Part shown: piece by piece, positions 12,855 through 24,499 of the stretch
Numbering within the stretch: the stretch's first letter is position 1
How the letters are laid out: each line of letters opens with the position of its first letter
Assembly (NCBI GenBank): GCA_022605405.1
Contig: JABYQQ010000021.1
Span: forward strand, 372,001 to 436,000
Source of the DNA: Earliella scabrosa
Taxonomy: Eukaryota; Basidiomycota; Agaricomycetes; Polyporales; Polyporaceae
Length of the DNA: 64,000 nt
Direction of reading: 5' to 3'
Notes under the pieces: model-generated
Databases searched by the model: none
Seen by the model: only the letters and a program-made list of their open reading frames with translations
What the model was told of the DNA's origin: nothing
Made by a program: the position numbers and the translations under genes

Positions 12855-14340
12855 CTACGGGGTGGCTTGTTGGGTGCGCTCCGCCATGTACCTCTCCCGA
12901 TACTGACGCAGCACGACGTCCCACCTGAGAGAGTCGGGATGAGCGACAGACATATTGGCGGATAGCGAAGGAACTGAACAGAAACTAGTACTGGCACTCA
13001 CCATGTCCACGCCTCAGTATCCACGAGCACCTCCCGGCGGACATGCCTCCCATCTCCCCATCCGACCCTCTGGTACTCGAGCGCGGCCTGCGCCTTCAAG
13101 AACGGCACGACCGCGTCCACAAACTCGCTGTTCGGCGCTGTGTAGCGCCAGCGGAAGACGGATGTGTCGAACGTGCGGTATCGCATCGACAGCCGTCCCG
13201 TGTCGTCGTCCGGGAATCTGCGCAGCGTCCATCCGCACTCGGCCGCAGGGTCCCACGAGAACGGCGCGCTCGACGGTGTCGCAGGGGGCGGCGCGACGAC
13301 CCCCTCCGTGTCGAGCGTGATGACCCACGAGCGCTTGTCGCAGACCCACCGGGGCTCGTCGACGAAGAACCATGGTGGGTAGGGCGGGCCTGCTCGGTGA
13401 GTTTGCGCGGATTGGCCGTCGCTAGGGCGCGGAGGCGCCTCCAGGAGGCGGAAGCCGCGCGAGGCGTACTTTGTGAGCGCGGGCTCCGAGCGGGGGGTCC
13501 GGTTCACGATCAGGGATTCGCGCTCCTCGAACGTCGCGCGGGGGAACAACGCGTAGGCGGCGTTGTAAGTGATTATATTCATCACGCACGCTAGGGTCAG
13601 AATGCTCAATGCCGCACGCACGACCGGGTCAACGAGCACTCACTGGAGTGGAAGTCGAGGATGGTGGTGACGGGGGAGCACCTTGGGACGATGAGCTGGA
13701 TCCTGCGCACGCTGTCGTCCCTATCCTCCTTGCGCTCGAAGCAGAACACCGCGCGGAGGGTGTACATCCCGTAGAGCAGCGTCCACTCGTCCTCGCTCTG
13801 CGCGTTGTCGATCCACCCGCGGATCGAGGGATAGATGCGCTCGACCTCTGCGCGGAAGGTGGGCTTCTGCCACGAGGACGGGACATACGCGTATGCCTCC
13901 TGTTCAAGCCAGGCGCCGACTTCGAGGATGGTTCGGTCGGGGTGGACGTAGAGGTCTAGATCGGCGTCGGGATAGTCTGTGCGCTCGAAGAATTGCAGCG
14001 CGAACGAGCCGGAGATGATCATGCGCGTGCGCGCCATGAGGGAGCGGAAGGCGGGGGCGTCGCGGAAGAAGTGCCGGAGGCGGCGGTGGATGTTGTATGC
14101 ACGATTCGCAAAGTCCAGTGTGACCGCTCTGACTGTGCGGCTGACGCGGGCCATGCGAGCGAGGGCGAATGGACTGAGACACGAGAGGAGGTTGTCGTGG
14201 ATGGGATGTCTGCTGAAGATCTCCGACACGAGGTGCTCAGACACGCTGCTGCAGTCCGGCGAATCTGACTGGCAGACAGGGTGAGCATCAATACTGTTAG
14301 CAGGCGAGGACTTACAGAACGGACTGGATACATGTTTCAT
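12855..14340 (-). CDS. F-box-like / nucleotidyltransferase-fold protein, copy A
   Basis: Three exons (13644-14340, 13002-13590, 12855-12924) give 451 aa. Residues about 44-75 resemble a degenerate F-box (HPIHDNLLSCLSPFALARM then VSRTVRAVT). Residues 111-135 carry a pol-beta superfamily nucleotidyltransferase signature: GSFALQFF, then YPDADLDLY, i.e. Gly-Ser followed by D127-x-D129. A third acidic residue may be the Asp of ILDFHS at the exon 1/2 junction. The second half holds CVMNIITYNAAY, a repeated cysteine/tryptophan pattern and a C-terminal WDVVLRQYRERY. Copies B and C follow in tandem on the same strand with identical intron phases. Retaining intron 2 would give TGG-TGA, ending the protein at TWTW-like sequence 22 codons early. 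The biochemical role is unknown; nucleotide transfer is inference from the motif. Confidence 0.82.
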
Positions 14341-14592
14341 TCACGACGCGAGGGGTTGCGGTCGAACATCGTGCGCAAGCGCAAGCCGTTATAACGAGGT
14401 CTGCGTAGCGGCCCAAGCGCATTAAACCTTTTGCCGCATTTCGGAGTAATTAGAATGCGATAGGACAATGAGCGTCGTTAGTGACACCTTCGCGTTCGCA
14501 TCCACATCCGCCTAAGTATTCAAGTACTCGCACACCATGTAGTGCACTCAAGAAATTTTGCTTCATTGTTAAGACAAGATACTGAGTATAGA

Positions 14593-16016
14593 TCAGTGCC
14601 AGATGCGCTTCCGGCGGCTGAATGTTGGAGGGTGCCCATCGGGGTGGTCTGCAACGTACGCCTCCCGCAACATCGGCAACACAAAATCCCACCTACGCAC
14701 GCATGTTCAGCGCTATATCGCGCGGAACACAACCAGAAGCGCACTCACCACGTCCACGCGTCAGCAATGTCCTCCCTCGTTTTCCCGCTGGGGATCTTCG
14801 CATGCTCCATCTTTCCCTGGCTGCGCAAGAACGGAAACAGGCTCTCCACAAATGCCTCGCTCGGCGCCGTGTAGCGCCAGCGGAAGATCGTCGTCTTGAT
14901 CGTCTCCGTGTGCAAAAGGATTTCGGTCGTGTACTCCCCAGACGTGTACTTTGGCAACCACAGCTGCCAGCCGCACTCCGCCACCGGGTCCCAGCCCGGG
15001 TCTTGGCTCGATGCGGATGGCAGCGCTGGGGGGACGACGCCTTGCGTGTCGAGCGGGATCACCCACGAGCGGCTGTCGGAGACCCAGCGCGAGGTGTTGA
15101 TGAAGAACCAGGGCGAGTAGAGCGCGTTGCCCTTCGTGGAGCGGACGAGGTATGGGTTCAGGGGCGATGGGTTCGCGAGCACACGCCAGCCCCGCGCAGA
15201 GTACTTTGCCAAAGCCTCTTGGACCCTTGATTGCTGGTTGACCACGAGCGCGTCACGCCGCTCAAAGGTGGCATACGGGTAGAGCGAGTACGCCGCGTTG
15301 TAGGTAATGATGTTCATCACACATGCTGTCAGAATTGTTGGGGAAAACGTCAGTTAGCGCACGGCGGGCACGTCGTCGGAAATGGACTTACTCGAATGGA
15401 AGTCAAGAATGGAAGCGAGGGGCGACACCCTGGAGACAATGACCTGCACTTTCCGCACTTCGCCGTCCTCGAGCGTCCGCTCGAACGTGTACACAGCCCT
15501 CAGGCTCCTGATCGAGTACATGAGGGACGTCTCATCGTCGTCCTCGACGTCGTCCACCTCGATGTCGATGTTCGCACAGATGCGCTCCGCCTCGTCCTTG
15601 AACACCTTGAGCTGCCACGATTCTGGCAGGAATGTGTACCCCTCTTGTTGCAGGTACAGGCCGACGTCGATGATGTTCCGGTCCGGGTGCAAGTAGAGGT
15701 CGAGATCAGAGTCTGGGTAGTACGTCCGGTCGAAGAACTGCAGGGCGAAGGAGCCGGAGATGACCATGTGCACGCGCGCCATAAGAGACCGGAATATCAG
15801 AGAGTCGCTGAAGAACCTCGACAGCCTCCTGTTGACATTGTACGCCCTAGCCGTGAAGTCCTTGGTGACAGCGCGAATGGTGCGGTTGACGGACGCCATG
15901 CGGGTTAGAGCCAGCGGAGTGAGACAGGAGAAGATGTTGTCGTAGATGGGGTGTCTATTGAACATCTCCAGAGCCGGGTTCACATATTCGTCTACCTCCA
16001 TCGATGTCCCCATCAT
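14593..16016 (-). CDS. F-box-like / nucleotidyltransferase-fold protein, copy B
   Basis: Three exons (15392-16016, 14749-15325, 14593-14692) give 433 aa. F-box-like residues are at about 21-52 (HPIYDNIFSCLTPLALTRM). The nucleotidyltransferase signature is G88-S89 (GSFALQFFDR), then D104-x-D106 (YPDSDLDLY), with ILDFHSS at the end of exon 1. The exon 2 product begins CVMNIITYNAAYSLYPYATF, as in copy C. I chose the ATG at 16016 (MMGTSMEV) because it puts the F-box-like block at the same distance from the N-terminus as in copies A and C; the frame is open further upstream to 16298, so a longer N-terminus cannot be excluded. Intron 2 begins TG|GTGAGT, so retention stops translation at once. It is closest in architecture to copy C: exon 1 is 625 nt in both. 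Confidence 0.82.
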
Positions 16017-16440
16017 GGGAGATCGCAAAACTAACTGCAACCACCCTGTTAACTGTGTGGCCCCAGGGGTGCAAAAGTGGATGGACAGACTCACGATGAC
16101 GAGCGTAGAGTTTGCGACTTCAGAGGCTCTTACGGTGATGCTAGGGCCTAGATCAGTTCGAATTGCAATCGACCGATACGATGTATCCGCCGGGTGAGTT
16201 GTGGTGGTCGAAAGAGAAGTGGCGAGTCTGCTCCTGACCCGAACTATAAGGACGTCGGCTAGTTCGGGCCGGCTAACGGACGGGCGCTTCCCCGCCACAA
16301 CGGTGTGGCCCCAGGCAAAGACTAAGTTTTCAATGGTTCGACAAGTACTGCGTTGTCCTTGAGTGAGGACGTGGTCCGTGAAGACTATTTATGTTACAAA
16401 AGTACAGATCTGATCGCGGCAATGCTCGCGCTCGCTGAAG
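16017..16440. other. Spacer between copies B and C
   Basis: Promoter of copy B and 3' region of copy C. No separate gene is visible. Confidence 0.4.
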
Positions 16441-17808
16441 CTAGCCCCACGGTGAACGACAGGCAACCTCTTGCCACGGCATAGCGTCCCTCCTCTGATA
16501 ACTTTCCCTGAAGTTAGGCAAAACATGGTCCCACCTGAGTGAATATGAAAAGAGTCAACAAACAGCCCTGACATAGACGCCACAACAGACTTACCACGTC
16601 CATGCGTTGGGCATCTGATCCCAGCTCTTCCCTGGTGGGACCTTCTTATGCTCAAGTTTGCCCTGGTTCACGAAGAACGCCACAAGCACGTCCCAGTACG
16701 GAAAACACCCGGCCGTGTACTGCCACCTACACACGGTCGTCTGCAAGGTTTCAAAATACATCTGCGCCTCGCACTGATTGAGAAGGAGCATCCAGCTGCA
16801 CTCGGCCGCGGGGTCCCAGCTGAGAGGCACCGACGAGGGTGAGGCCCGCGGAGGGGGCGCTACACCGTCCATGTTCAGCTTGATGGTCCAGCTCTTGGTG
16901 TCGCAGACCCATCGTTCAGCGCCGAGGTGGAACGCATCGTGCGGCAGACAGGCAACCAGCGGAGAAGGGTTCGCGACCACGCGCCACCCGCGCTCGGCGT
17001 ACTTCACGAGCGCAGCCTGCGCCTGCGGGCTCCTGTCGTTGATGATGAGCGCCTCGCGCAGCTCGAACGTTGCGTAAGGGTACAACGAGTACGCTGCGTT
17101 GTACGTGATGATGTTCATCACACAGGCTAGACGGGAGAGGAAGTCGTGTCAGTAGGGTCGCGACACTGGAGAAGAAGACGCACTGGAGTGGAAGTCGAGG
17201 ACCGACGCGAGCGGCGAGTTGTGGGACACTACCACCTGGATCTTCAGCGCACCGTCGCGCGTCTGGCGCTCGAAGGTGAACACGGCACGGATGGTCGGAC
17301 TCGCGTACAGCTGGTCTTGTTCAGCCTGATTGTCCGGCTCTTGGCCCATGTAGGAGCACACACGCTCGACCTCTTCCTTGTATTGAGCCTGCTGCCAGAT
17401 TTCTGGCTTGAACGTGTACCCCTCGCTCATGAGGTAGAGCCCTATGTCCAGCATGTTCTTGTCAGGGTGTACGTATATATCCATGTCCGAGTCGGCGTAG
17501 AAAGTACGGTCGAAGAACTGGATGGCGAAAGAGCCTGAGATGACCGCCGCGGTGCGGGCCTGCAGAGAGCGGAACGCTAGCGGAGAGCCAAAGAAGCGTT
17601 GCAGCCTGAGGTTGATGTTGTGTGCTCGACGTGCATAGTCTTGAGTTGCTTGCCTGATTAGCCGGTTTGCAGACGACAGGCGTGCTAGAGAGGAGGCGTC
17701 CGATCGGGATAGAATATTATCGTATACCGGAGGCCTGCTGAATGCGGCGACGACCAGATGTTCGAGAGAAGTCTGAACACGATAAGATGCGTCATAGAAG
17801 CAATCCAT
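16441..17808 (-). CDS. F-box-like / nucleotidyltransferase-fold protein, copy C
   Basis: Three exons (17184-17808, 16595-17126, 16441-16534) give 416 aa. Residues about 25-56 are F-box-like (RPPVYDNILSRSDASSLARL). The nucleotidyltransferase signature is G92-S93 (GSFAIQFFDR), then D108-x-D110 (YADSDMDIY); VLDFHSS closes exon 1. Exon 2 begins with CVMNIITYNAAYSLYPYATF. Exon 3 begins WDHVLPNFRESY and ends after SPWG. The motif residues are conserved while much surrounding sequence has diverged from A and B, which argues that they matter. Intron 2 starts TG|GTAAGT, so here too retention yields an in-frame stop (TAA). The ATG at 17808 starts a short 24-residue leader before the F-box-like block. 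As for A and B, no function is established. Confidence 0.82.
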
Positions 17809-18872
17809 CTATAACGTGGGTCAACAGCTTTAGATTGAGCATGAATACTAGCCGCGAGCTATACCTTTCGAACCTCGAGAAGGAGAAGTCCGACTTGGTG
17901 GCAGAGGCGAGTCTCCCTCGGACAGTAGCAGGACAGACGGCATATATGAGGCTTCTTGGTAAAAACACCGTTGTACCACGTCAAAAAACCGACGGTCCAT
18001 AGGAAGACCAAGAAAGACCAAGAACAGGAAGAAAAGCCAGAGCCTAAGAGGTCGTTTGTAAGTGAGAACTTGAAAGGCCCTGGCCGAGTCGTTGCAAGCC
18101 GGCGCCTGAGGGCAACGCCAAGCCCTCCGGCATCCGCCGTACGGGCGCCTAGGAGACTTGCTCTCGTAGCAGGGCCGTCTTGAAGTGCACCTCGACCTTC
18201 TCTTCCTCACGCTCACATGTACAGAGCCCCATATACGACTGTACAACAAACCATCTACAACGACTGAAGGACGGTGCAGCCGGCGGGAGCAATAGGGCGT
18301 TTTCCAATCAAGGGGCTCGTGTCTCAGTACAATGTGCACGGTCAGCAGAAGGTCACCTATAGTCTCAAGACTCAACCTGTCTCATGTATCCCTCTAGCAC
18401 GGACCTTCGGTCTTATACGTCATTGACGATTCAACATTTGCGTACGATGTACTTTGCCCGTCCGAAATGCACACGAAGGGGATGCAATCCCCGCTGTCGT
18501 CGCTTCCCTCTCCCTCGTTTGGACACTCCGCAGGCCATGGTGGGGAAAGATCACTGTCTAGACACGAGATGTCTTACTCTCCACCCCCATAAGGACTTGG
18601 TGCGTGTGTTCATGTTCGGGAATAAGTGCGGCCCCCGCGAATCAACGGCTTCTTCACCCCATTTGATCTGCGAAGTCCACTGCTTCTTGACATGCAAGAC
18701 GCGGAATGAGCGCATGCGCACAAGCAGTGAAGCTACTGCCGTCATCACTTCTCAATTGCGACAGCATACATAAAGAGCCAGGTCTTGCGAACGCTCGCCC
18801 CATCGGACTTGCTCTCAGGCTCTTCACAGTCATCGTTGGAGCTCAGCTAGGGCCGCCTTCCTTACCCAGATC
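17809..18872. other. Intergenic region with no supportable gene
   Basis: The minus frame 17848-18375 and plus frames at 17742-18002 and 18384-18773 show no domain, no clear codon bias and no spliceable partners. A CATAAAG TATA-like site at 18768-18775 lies about 100 bases before the sedolisin ATG. Confidence 0.4.
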
Positions 18873-20902
18873 ATGTTCGCAAAGAGCCTTGCCGTCTTCG
18901 CCGCTTGCGGACTGACCGCTGCCGCTGCGCTCGCGGACTTCTGTGTACTTGAGACCCAGACAGCTGCCCCTCACGGCTTCTCCAGGGTCGGCCTCGCTCC
19001 GCCGGAGAAGACAGTTCGTCTGCGCCTCGCGCTTGCCCAAGGCAACGAGGACGGCCTGATCGAGGCCCTATACAGCGTGAGCGACCCGTCCAGCTCGCGG
19101 TATGGACAACACTTGACACGAGAAGAGGTAAGCGCATTCGTGCATCCCCGCTGTGTCTCACGTCATGACGTACTTGCGTAGGTCGTGAGCTTGGTCGAGC
19201 CCACCTCGGACACCAGGGACGCCGTCGACGCCTGGCTTCAGGAGAACGACCTCGTGGCCACCAACCTCTCTCCTGCGGGCGACTGGATAGGCATCGAAGT
19301 GCCTGTCAGTAAGGCGAACACGTTGTTCAACGCCGAGTTCACTACGTTCAGCCACCGGGACACCGGCAGCGAAGTCATCCGAACTCTGTCATACTCCCTT
19401 CCGAGCGCTCTTCAAGGACACGTCGACCTTGTTCATCCGACCGTAATGTAGGTTTCCACACGATTCTTTACGCAATCGATTAACTAATAACGATCTTGCA
19501 CAGGTTCCCGGAACCTGCTGAACTCTCTCCAAACACGAAGCAGAGGCGCGCTTTCCACGAGATCGTTCAGCGCGATCCTGCCTCGACCTGCAGCAACGGG
19601 ACGATCCCCGCCTGTCTCCAAGAACTCTACGACATCCCGCTGACGCCCTCAACGCATCCGAACAACACACTCGGCGTGACTGGGTTCTTCGGCAACAGCG
19701 CCCACTATGACTGGCTCCGAACGTTCCTGGAGACGTACCGGCCCGACATGGATCCTGCGACGAACTTCTCCGTCGTCGGGATCGACGGTGGTGAGAATGA
19801 TCAAAACGCGCCGTCTGTTTCCGAAGGGGTCAGTGTTTGACTCGTCATATTTCGGTCGTGCATGAGCTGACCCGATTGGGGACGGCAGGAACTAGATATG
19901 CAGTACACCGTCGGCCTCGCGACCGATGTCAATATCACGTACTACTTTGTCGGTTTCCCGCAGCAGGACGGAGAGTTGGGTGGCTTCCTAGATGAAGCGA
20001 ACGTCCTCATGGCCATGGACAAGCCCCCGTTGGTGCTCACGACGAGCTATGGTAGGCGCGAGAGCTCGGTCTCTCTTGCAATGACACAGTGCGTTCATTA
20101 GCTGCGCTATATTTACGGCTCGTGTCGTTCTGATTCTTGAGCAGGAGATTGTGCAACGTGTATGCCCAACTTGGCGCCCGAGGCACGACGCTCCTCTTCG
20201 CGTCCGGGGACAGCGGTCCAGGCTGTCGCGCCAACAGCACAGTCTTCGAGCCCATGTTCCCCTCCAACTGCCCATTGTACGTACACCATCCCCGACGGTG
20301 CTAGCCCTGCTAACAATCCCACCGGACTCCGACAGCGTCACCTCGGTCGGAGGCACGCAGAACTTCTCCCCAGAGGAGGCATGGCTCGGCTCCGGCGGCG
20401 GCTTCTCGAACTACTACTCCCGCCCGGCCTACCAAGACGCCGCGGTCGGAGCCTACCTCGCCTCGCACGGCTCGCAGAACGAGGGGCGGTTCAACGCCAG
20501 CGGGCGGGCGTTCCCCGACATCGCCGCAAAGGCGGACAACTTTGTCGTCTACGTCCTCGGCTTCTTCTGGCTCCAGGGCACGAGCGCGTCGAGCCCGACG
20601 TTCGCGAGCATCATCGCACTCATCAACGACCGGCTCTTGTCCCAGGGCCGGCCGCCGATGGGGTTCTTGAACCCTTGGCTATACTCGGAAGGGTACCAAG
20701 CGTTCACGGACATCACGCAGGGGAACAGCTCGGTGCAGTGCTCAGCGACAGACCCGCCTAGGGGGTTCGATGCGGTTGCTGGATGGGACCCGGTGCGTGT
20801 TCTGCCAATCCTGTTGGGAGTCGGGCGCTGACATTCAGCTGACAGGCTACTGGGTTTGGAACGCCAAGGTTCGACAAGCTGCTCTCTCTCCTCAACCTGT
20901 GA
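18873..20902 (+). CDS. Secreted sedolisin (tripeptidyl-peptidase, peptidase family S53)
   Basis: Seven exons (18873-19127, 19182-19447, 19504-19828, 19889-20088, 20145-20276, 20336-20792, 20846-20902) give 563 aa. Residues 1-21 are a signal peptide (hydrophobic, ending ALA). Residues about 30-200 are the activation prodomain. The catalytic set of S53 is complete: Glu283 and Asp285 in GELDMQYT, the oxyanion Asp371 in FASGDSG, and the nucleophile Ser476 in GTSASSP. The C-terminal Ca-binding region reads GWDPATGFGTP. It should be an acid-active endo/tripeptidyl peptidase released outside the cell to digest protein. The donor after SYG at 20052 was rejected because reading on to 20088 restores the conserved SLAMTQRLCNVYAQLG. 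The gene is intact. Confidence 0.95.
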
Positions 20903-21044
20903 TGATTGCATGGACCTATGTCTGCGGACGGAACCACGAGGCGGTATACTGTGATCGGGCAAGTCATCTGTTGAAAGCTCTTACGGACTATATGACATGG
21001 ACTTTCGGTCTATTGTGAATATGACGCACTTCAAACGGACATCT

Positions 21045-22261
21045 CTACAGGAACCCCCGAGCCTTGAAGTCCTCGAGCGTGTCCGTTGTGCACTCCTCGA
21101 GTGAACGGTACGTCATACCCAGGACGCTGATGCCCTTGCTGTTGTTGTATTGCAAGATGTGCTTGGCTTGTGACGGGTCATAGGACGTGTTGCCTGCGGG
21201 GAGCTTGTCCGAGAAGCGATGAGCGGCGCTGACTGTTCCGAAGCCAGTGTGAGTAGCATATCAAGAGTACAGCACATGTTCCGCTTACCAAAGTCTTGCC
21301 ACTTGTATGATCCCGCAGAGATGATGAACCGATTTCCGCCAGCCTCGGGCTTGAGCAGCGCTAGGACATGCGCACGCGCGATATCGCGAACATCGACCCA
21401 CATCGCACTGGCAGAGACATGTCAGTGCCATCCGAAACGCCCCGCAATCGTCGCAGCGCGGGGAATCACGCACCCATTGTTCGCCCGCGCGTTGTCGTCC
21501 AGCTGCCCCTTCACTATATAGTGATACCAGTCCCGAACCGACTCGTTCAGGTTCTCCGGCTTGTCCACATCGTGGATGACCGGGCCGTACACGTACGGGG
21601 GGTTGAGGACGACCAAGTCCCAGCCCACGACGCCGGCGACCTTCTTCTCATTCCACCAGTCCCACGCCGCGCGCTCTGCGAGCGTCTTGCTCGCGCGGTA
21701 CTTGGTCACCGCGTCTGCGTCCCGCCCCTTCTCCTTGATCGTCGCGATCGCCTGCTCGTTCCACGCGCTCTCGTCGAGTACGACCGGCTGCCCGTCGGGG
21801 GGCACGCGGAAGACCGCGGCGGTGGAGGAGAGCACGACGACGCGGCGCACGGAGCCGCCGTGGGTGTGCGCGGCTTTGAGGACGGAGAGCGTGCCGTTGA
21901 CGGCGGGGTCGATGATCTCGGACGGCTCGACGGCCTTCATGTGGAAGGGCGAGGCGGTGTGCGCGATCGCGTCGACGTCCTGGACGTGCGGCGTAAACGC
22001 CTCGGGCTATTTGAATGGGTCAGCGCGAGATTGACGTCATCGAAGGTTGGGCGGGCATACCGTGGTCATGTCCGGGACGATGACGACCTCGAACTTGTCG
22101 CCGTAGGACTTGAAGAGCGTGCGGAGGTGCGCGGCCTTGCTCTCTGCGCGCACGGTGCCCCGCACGGAGAAGCCGGCCTCGAGGAGCAGCTTGACGATCC
22201 AGACGGCGATGTAGCCGTTCGCGCCGGTGACGAGAACCTTGCCTGAGGTGATTGCGGGCAT
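21045..22261 (-). CDS. NAD(P)-dependent extended SDR reductase 1 (dihydroflavonol/aldehyde reductase-like)
   Basis: Four exons (22061-22261, 21474-22006, 21289-21407, 21045-21232) give 346 aa. The cofactor-binding motif TGANGYIA is at residues 12-19, the catalytic Ser is in VLSST (127-128), Tyr170-x3-Lys174 lies in KYRASK, and the family block NPPYVYGP follows. The conserved VDVRDIARAH and YKWQDFG are in exon 3. Relatives reduce ketones, aldehydes or flavonoid-like carbonyls with NADPH in the cytosol; the substrate here is unknown. Exon 2 begins PEAFTPHV, where its paralogues begin with acidic/Gly-Ala-Phe residues. It is the founder-like outlying copy, 23 kb from the rest of the family at 45-64 kb, and shares their exon lengths (201, about 530, 119, 188 nt). 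Confidence 0.94.
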
Positions 22262-23153
22262 GCTGGGTTGTGTCTGTTATCTGAACTGTGAGGAGGGTAC
22301 GCCCGGGCTCTCCGTCTTATATATGGTTCAGAAGGTCTCGGTTCCGCAGGGTGTGGTTCTGCGAATGTGAATCGACCGCTCGTGAAGGTTGCTGAGTAAG
22401 ACGCGGAGTACGTGGTGGATATCTATGCATGTTCCGGAATCGGTCCTCATCGGAGTCTTCCAGCTTTCACAATTTCAAGTTTATGCACGGAAAGACGTAT
22501 GTCATGTTCAGGTAACCCGGTTGCACCCGTCTAATCCCCATGCCACCCGACACATACCGGTCGCACGTGAACTCCACCCTTTCGCTCACGGCTTTCCTTC
22601 TTCAGAGTTAACTCGCGTATCATCCCCTCGTCACCGGTTCCCTAGTTGGGAGTTTGAATCGGTCTCCGTTTAGTGGTGCGTGAGGACGATGCGCATGAGT
22701 CTGGTCCAGACCTCGTGGTACTACGTTCGAGCGCTCTGACAGAATGTAGGGTCATACGCCCCTTCAAGTTGCAATGTCTCGGTTCGTGTGACGGGCAGCG
22801 GGACTGGACGCGAGAGACATGTGAAATCTGCTAAGGACGGCGTGAGTGTAAGAGAAGAGGCGGCGTGGAATCGGGCCGAGCGCGCGAAGCATCGCGTTCT
22901 TCGACAAGTATGTTTAAGTATCTTCATGATCTTCATCGTGCGCTAAATCCCACAAACAGAGAGCGCAGACACAGGAGATGCACAGGGGATACAGGGCTAC
23001 CTCCAGGTATACAGGATCCCAATTCACAAACTGACCATATGTCGTGCGCGGTCAAACCCCGAGTTGTAGTCTGCATTGTACTGTCACCAAGCTAAGGGAC
23101 CACAGGGAAGACTGAACAACAGAGCCTTGTCATTGTTGGGTATGTTGTCCATA
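22262..23153. other. Intergenic region upstream of SDR reductase 1
   Basis: A TATATAA-like site on the minus strand (22317-22324) lies about 60 bases before the reductase ATG. The rest shows no supportable gene. Confidence 0.4.
22317..22324 (-). promoter_or_regulatory. TATA box of SDR reductase 1
   Basis: ATATATAA on the minus strand, 56-63 bases before the ATG at 22261. Confidence 0.5.
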
Positions 23154-24096
23154 CTAGATGTGCTCCGGACAGTTGCGGTTCATGAACGGGATATTCCCCC
23201 AGATCTTCACTTGCAGACCCTATCGCACAGACCCATACATCAGCGTCACACCCAGCCTCTAGGCCCGACAGTGCAAACTTGAACGCGCACGCACCTCGTC
23301 CCACGTCGCCCGGAAGCTCGGTTGCGCCTTGACGTCCTCCAGATACTTCGCGAGCCGGGCGAACCGCGGCCCCCTCAGCTCCTCGAGCGCCTTCCGCCCG
23401 TCCTCGAGCGTCCCCTTGCCCATGTCGTGCTCGAGGAAGAGGACGATGCGCGCGAGGAACGGTCCCACCGCCATGTCCGCGATCGACCACTCGCCGACCG
23501 CGAACGCCGGCTTCCCCTGCCCATCGGCCACGGACGGGAGGAGTGCTTGCAGCGCGGCCAGCGCATCCAAGGACCGGTCTAGCGAGGTCCCAAGGAAGAA
23601 GAAGTCCTTGAAGGCATCCGGGAACACGCGCGTCTCAAAGAGAGTGATGAAGAGCCGCGCCCTCGCGCGTAGGACGGGGTCCGTAGGCAGGAGCCGCGCG
23701 GCGGGGTAGAGGTCGACGAGGAACTCGAGGAGCACGAGCGACTCAGTGATCTTGGTCGACTCTGGGGAGGGCTGGTCTGGAGGAACCTTGGGTCCGCCGA
23801 ATGTGATGGCGGGGATCTGCGACGGCGAGGATGTGAGCGACGTAGGGACGATTGGAGGTGAATACAGCATGGACTGACCTTCCCGACGGGGTTTACGTCC
23901 GAGACGTACCATGCAGGCTTGTTCCAGCTATCGATGGTATGCGATGTGTATTCAGCCTTTGCTTCTTCGAGCGCGATGTGGACGCGATGGGAGTATGGTG
24001 AATACTAGAGCCGGGACGTTAAATTGGCCTCAGCGACAGATATGCACTGTGACGTACCGCGTGCGTGTAGAACGTGATCTGGTTGGGTTGGGACAT
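23154..24096 (-). CDS. Glutathione S-transferase-like protein, Ser-type
   Basis: Four exons (24058-24096, 23879-24004, 23295-23816, 23154-23219) give 250 aa. The N-terminal thioredoxin fold starts MSQPNQITFYTHA and continues YSPYSHRVHIALEEAKAEY, so residue 15 is Ser where the neighbour GST has Cys. The glutathione-binding part IPAITFGGPKVPPDQPSPESTK then SLVLLEFL (the conserved acidic-Ser ESL stretch) follows in exon 3, with a helical C-terminal domain (VGEWSIADMAVGPFLAR). The last exon, GLQVKIWGNIPFMNRN, resembles the typical GST tail; its acceptor at 23220 was chosen because it keeps that frame. A second in-frame ATG lies two codons upstream at 24102. It probably conjugates glutathione to electrophiles or acts as a peroxidase. 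It lies 0.9 kb from the paralogous Cys-type enzyme on the same strand. Confidence 0.85.
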
Positions 24097-24102
24097 CCTC
24101 AT

Positions 24103-24499
24103 GAACTGGGGAATCTGGGAGTGTACGCCGGTAGTGGTGGTATGGACGAACAACTGGTATTCGTGGTCTGATACGGTACCTCTCCCAGTATCTCCGGAGC
24201 CGGGGATTGTGTGAGTCGTTATTGCGGCAGCAACAGCGGTCACGCTCTTCATCCCCGCAGCCGTGCCGTAATAGTCGCAGCTTGGAGTGTAGGTGGACGT
24301 TGTGGGAACTGTGATGTGACTCGGAGGTCTTGATTGGAGTATGAGGTTTCTCTTGCACTCGATCTGCCGATACTACCCATGATATCGCAGTCGACCTGTG
24401 CGATTTCAAAACAGTTCCGCCGCACACCAGCAAGACCTACCACTCTATACAGGATCGTGCTTCCGGTTCAGAGACGTGCGAGTGTGTCTCAATTAGTAC
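24103..24499. other. Intergenic region upstream of Ser-type GST
   Basis: Promoter side of the GST gene. No other gene can be supported. Confidence 0.35.

Noticed and set aside
12067..12924. 285-codon minus frame joining the amine oxidase region to copy A exon 3
   Set aside because: Only its first 22 codons, in another frame, are real (copy A exon 3); the rest is antisense to the oxidase.
17848..18375. 175-codon minus frame as a possible gene
   Set aside because: No domain, no splice partners, and the hydrophobic patch is isolated.
20052..20088. Alternative donor GTAGGC after SYG in the sedolisin
   Set aside because: Using it breaks the frame and loses the conserved block before LCNVYAQLG; the later donor at 20089 restores it.
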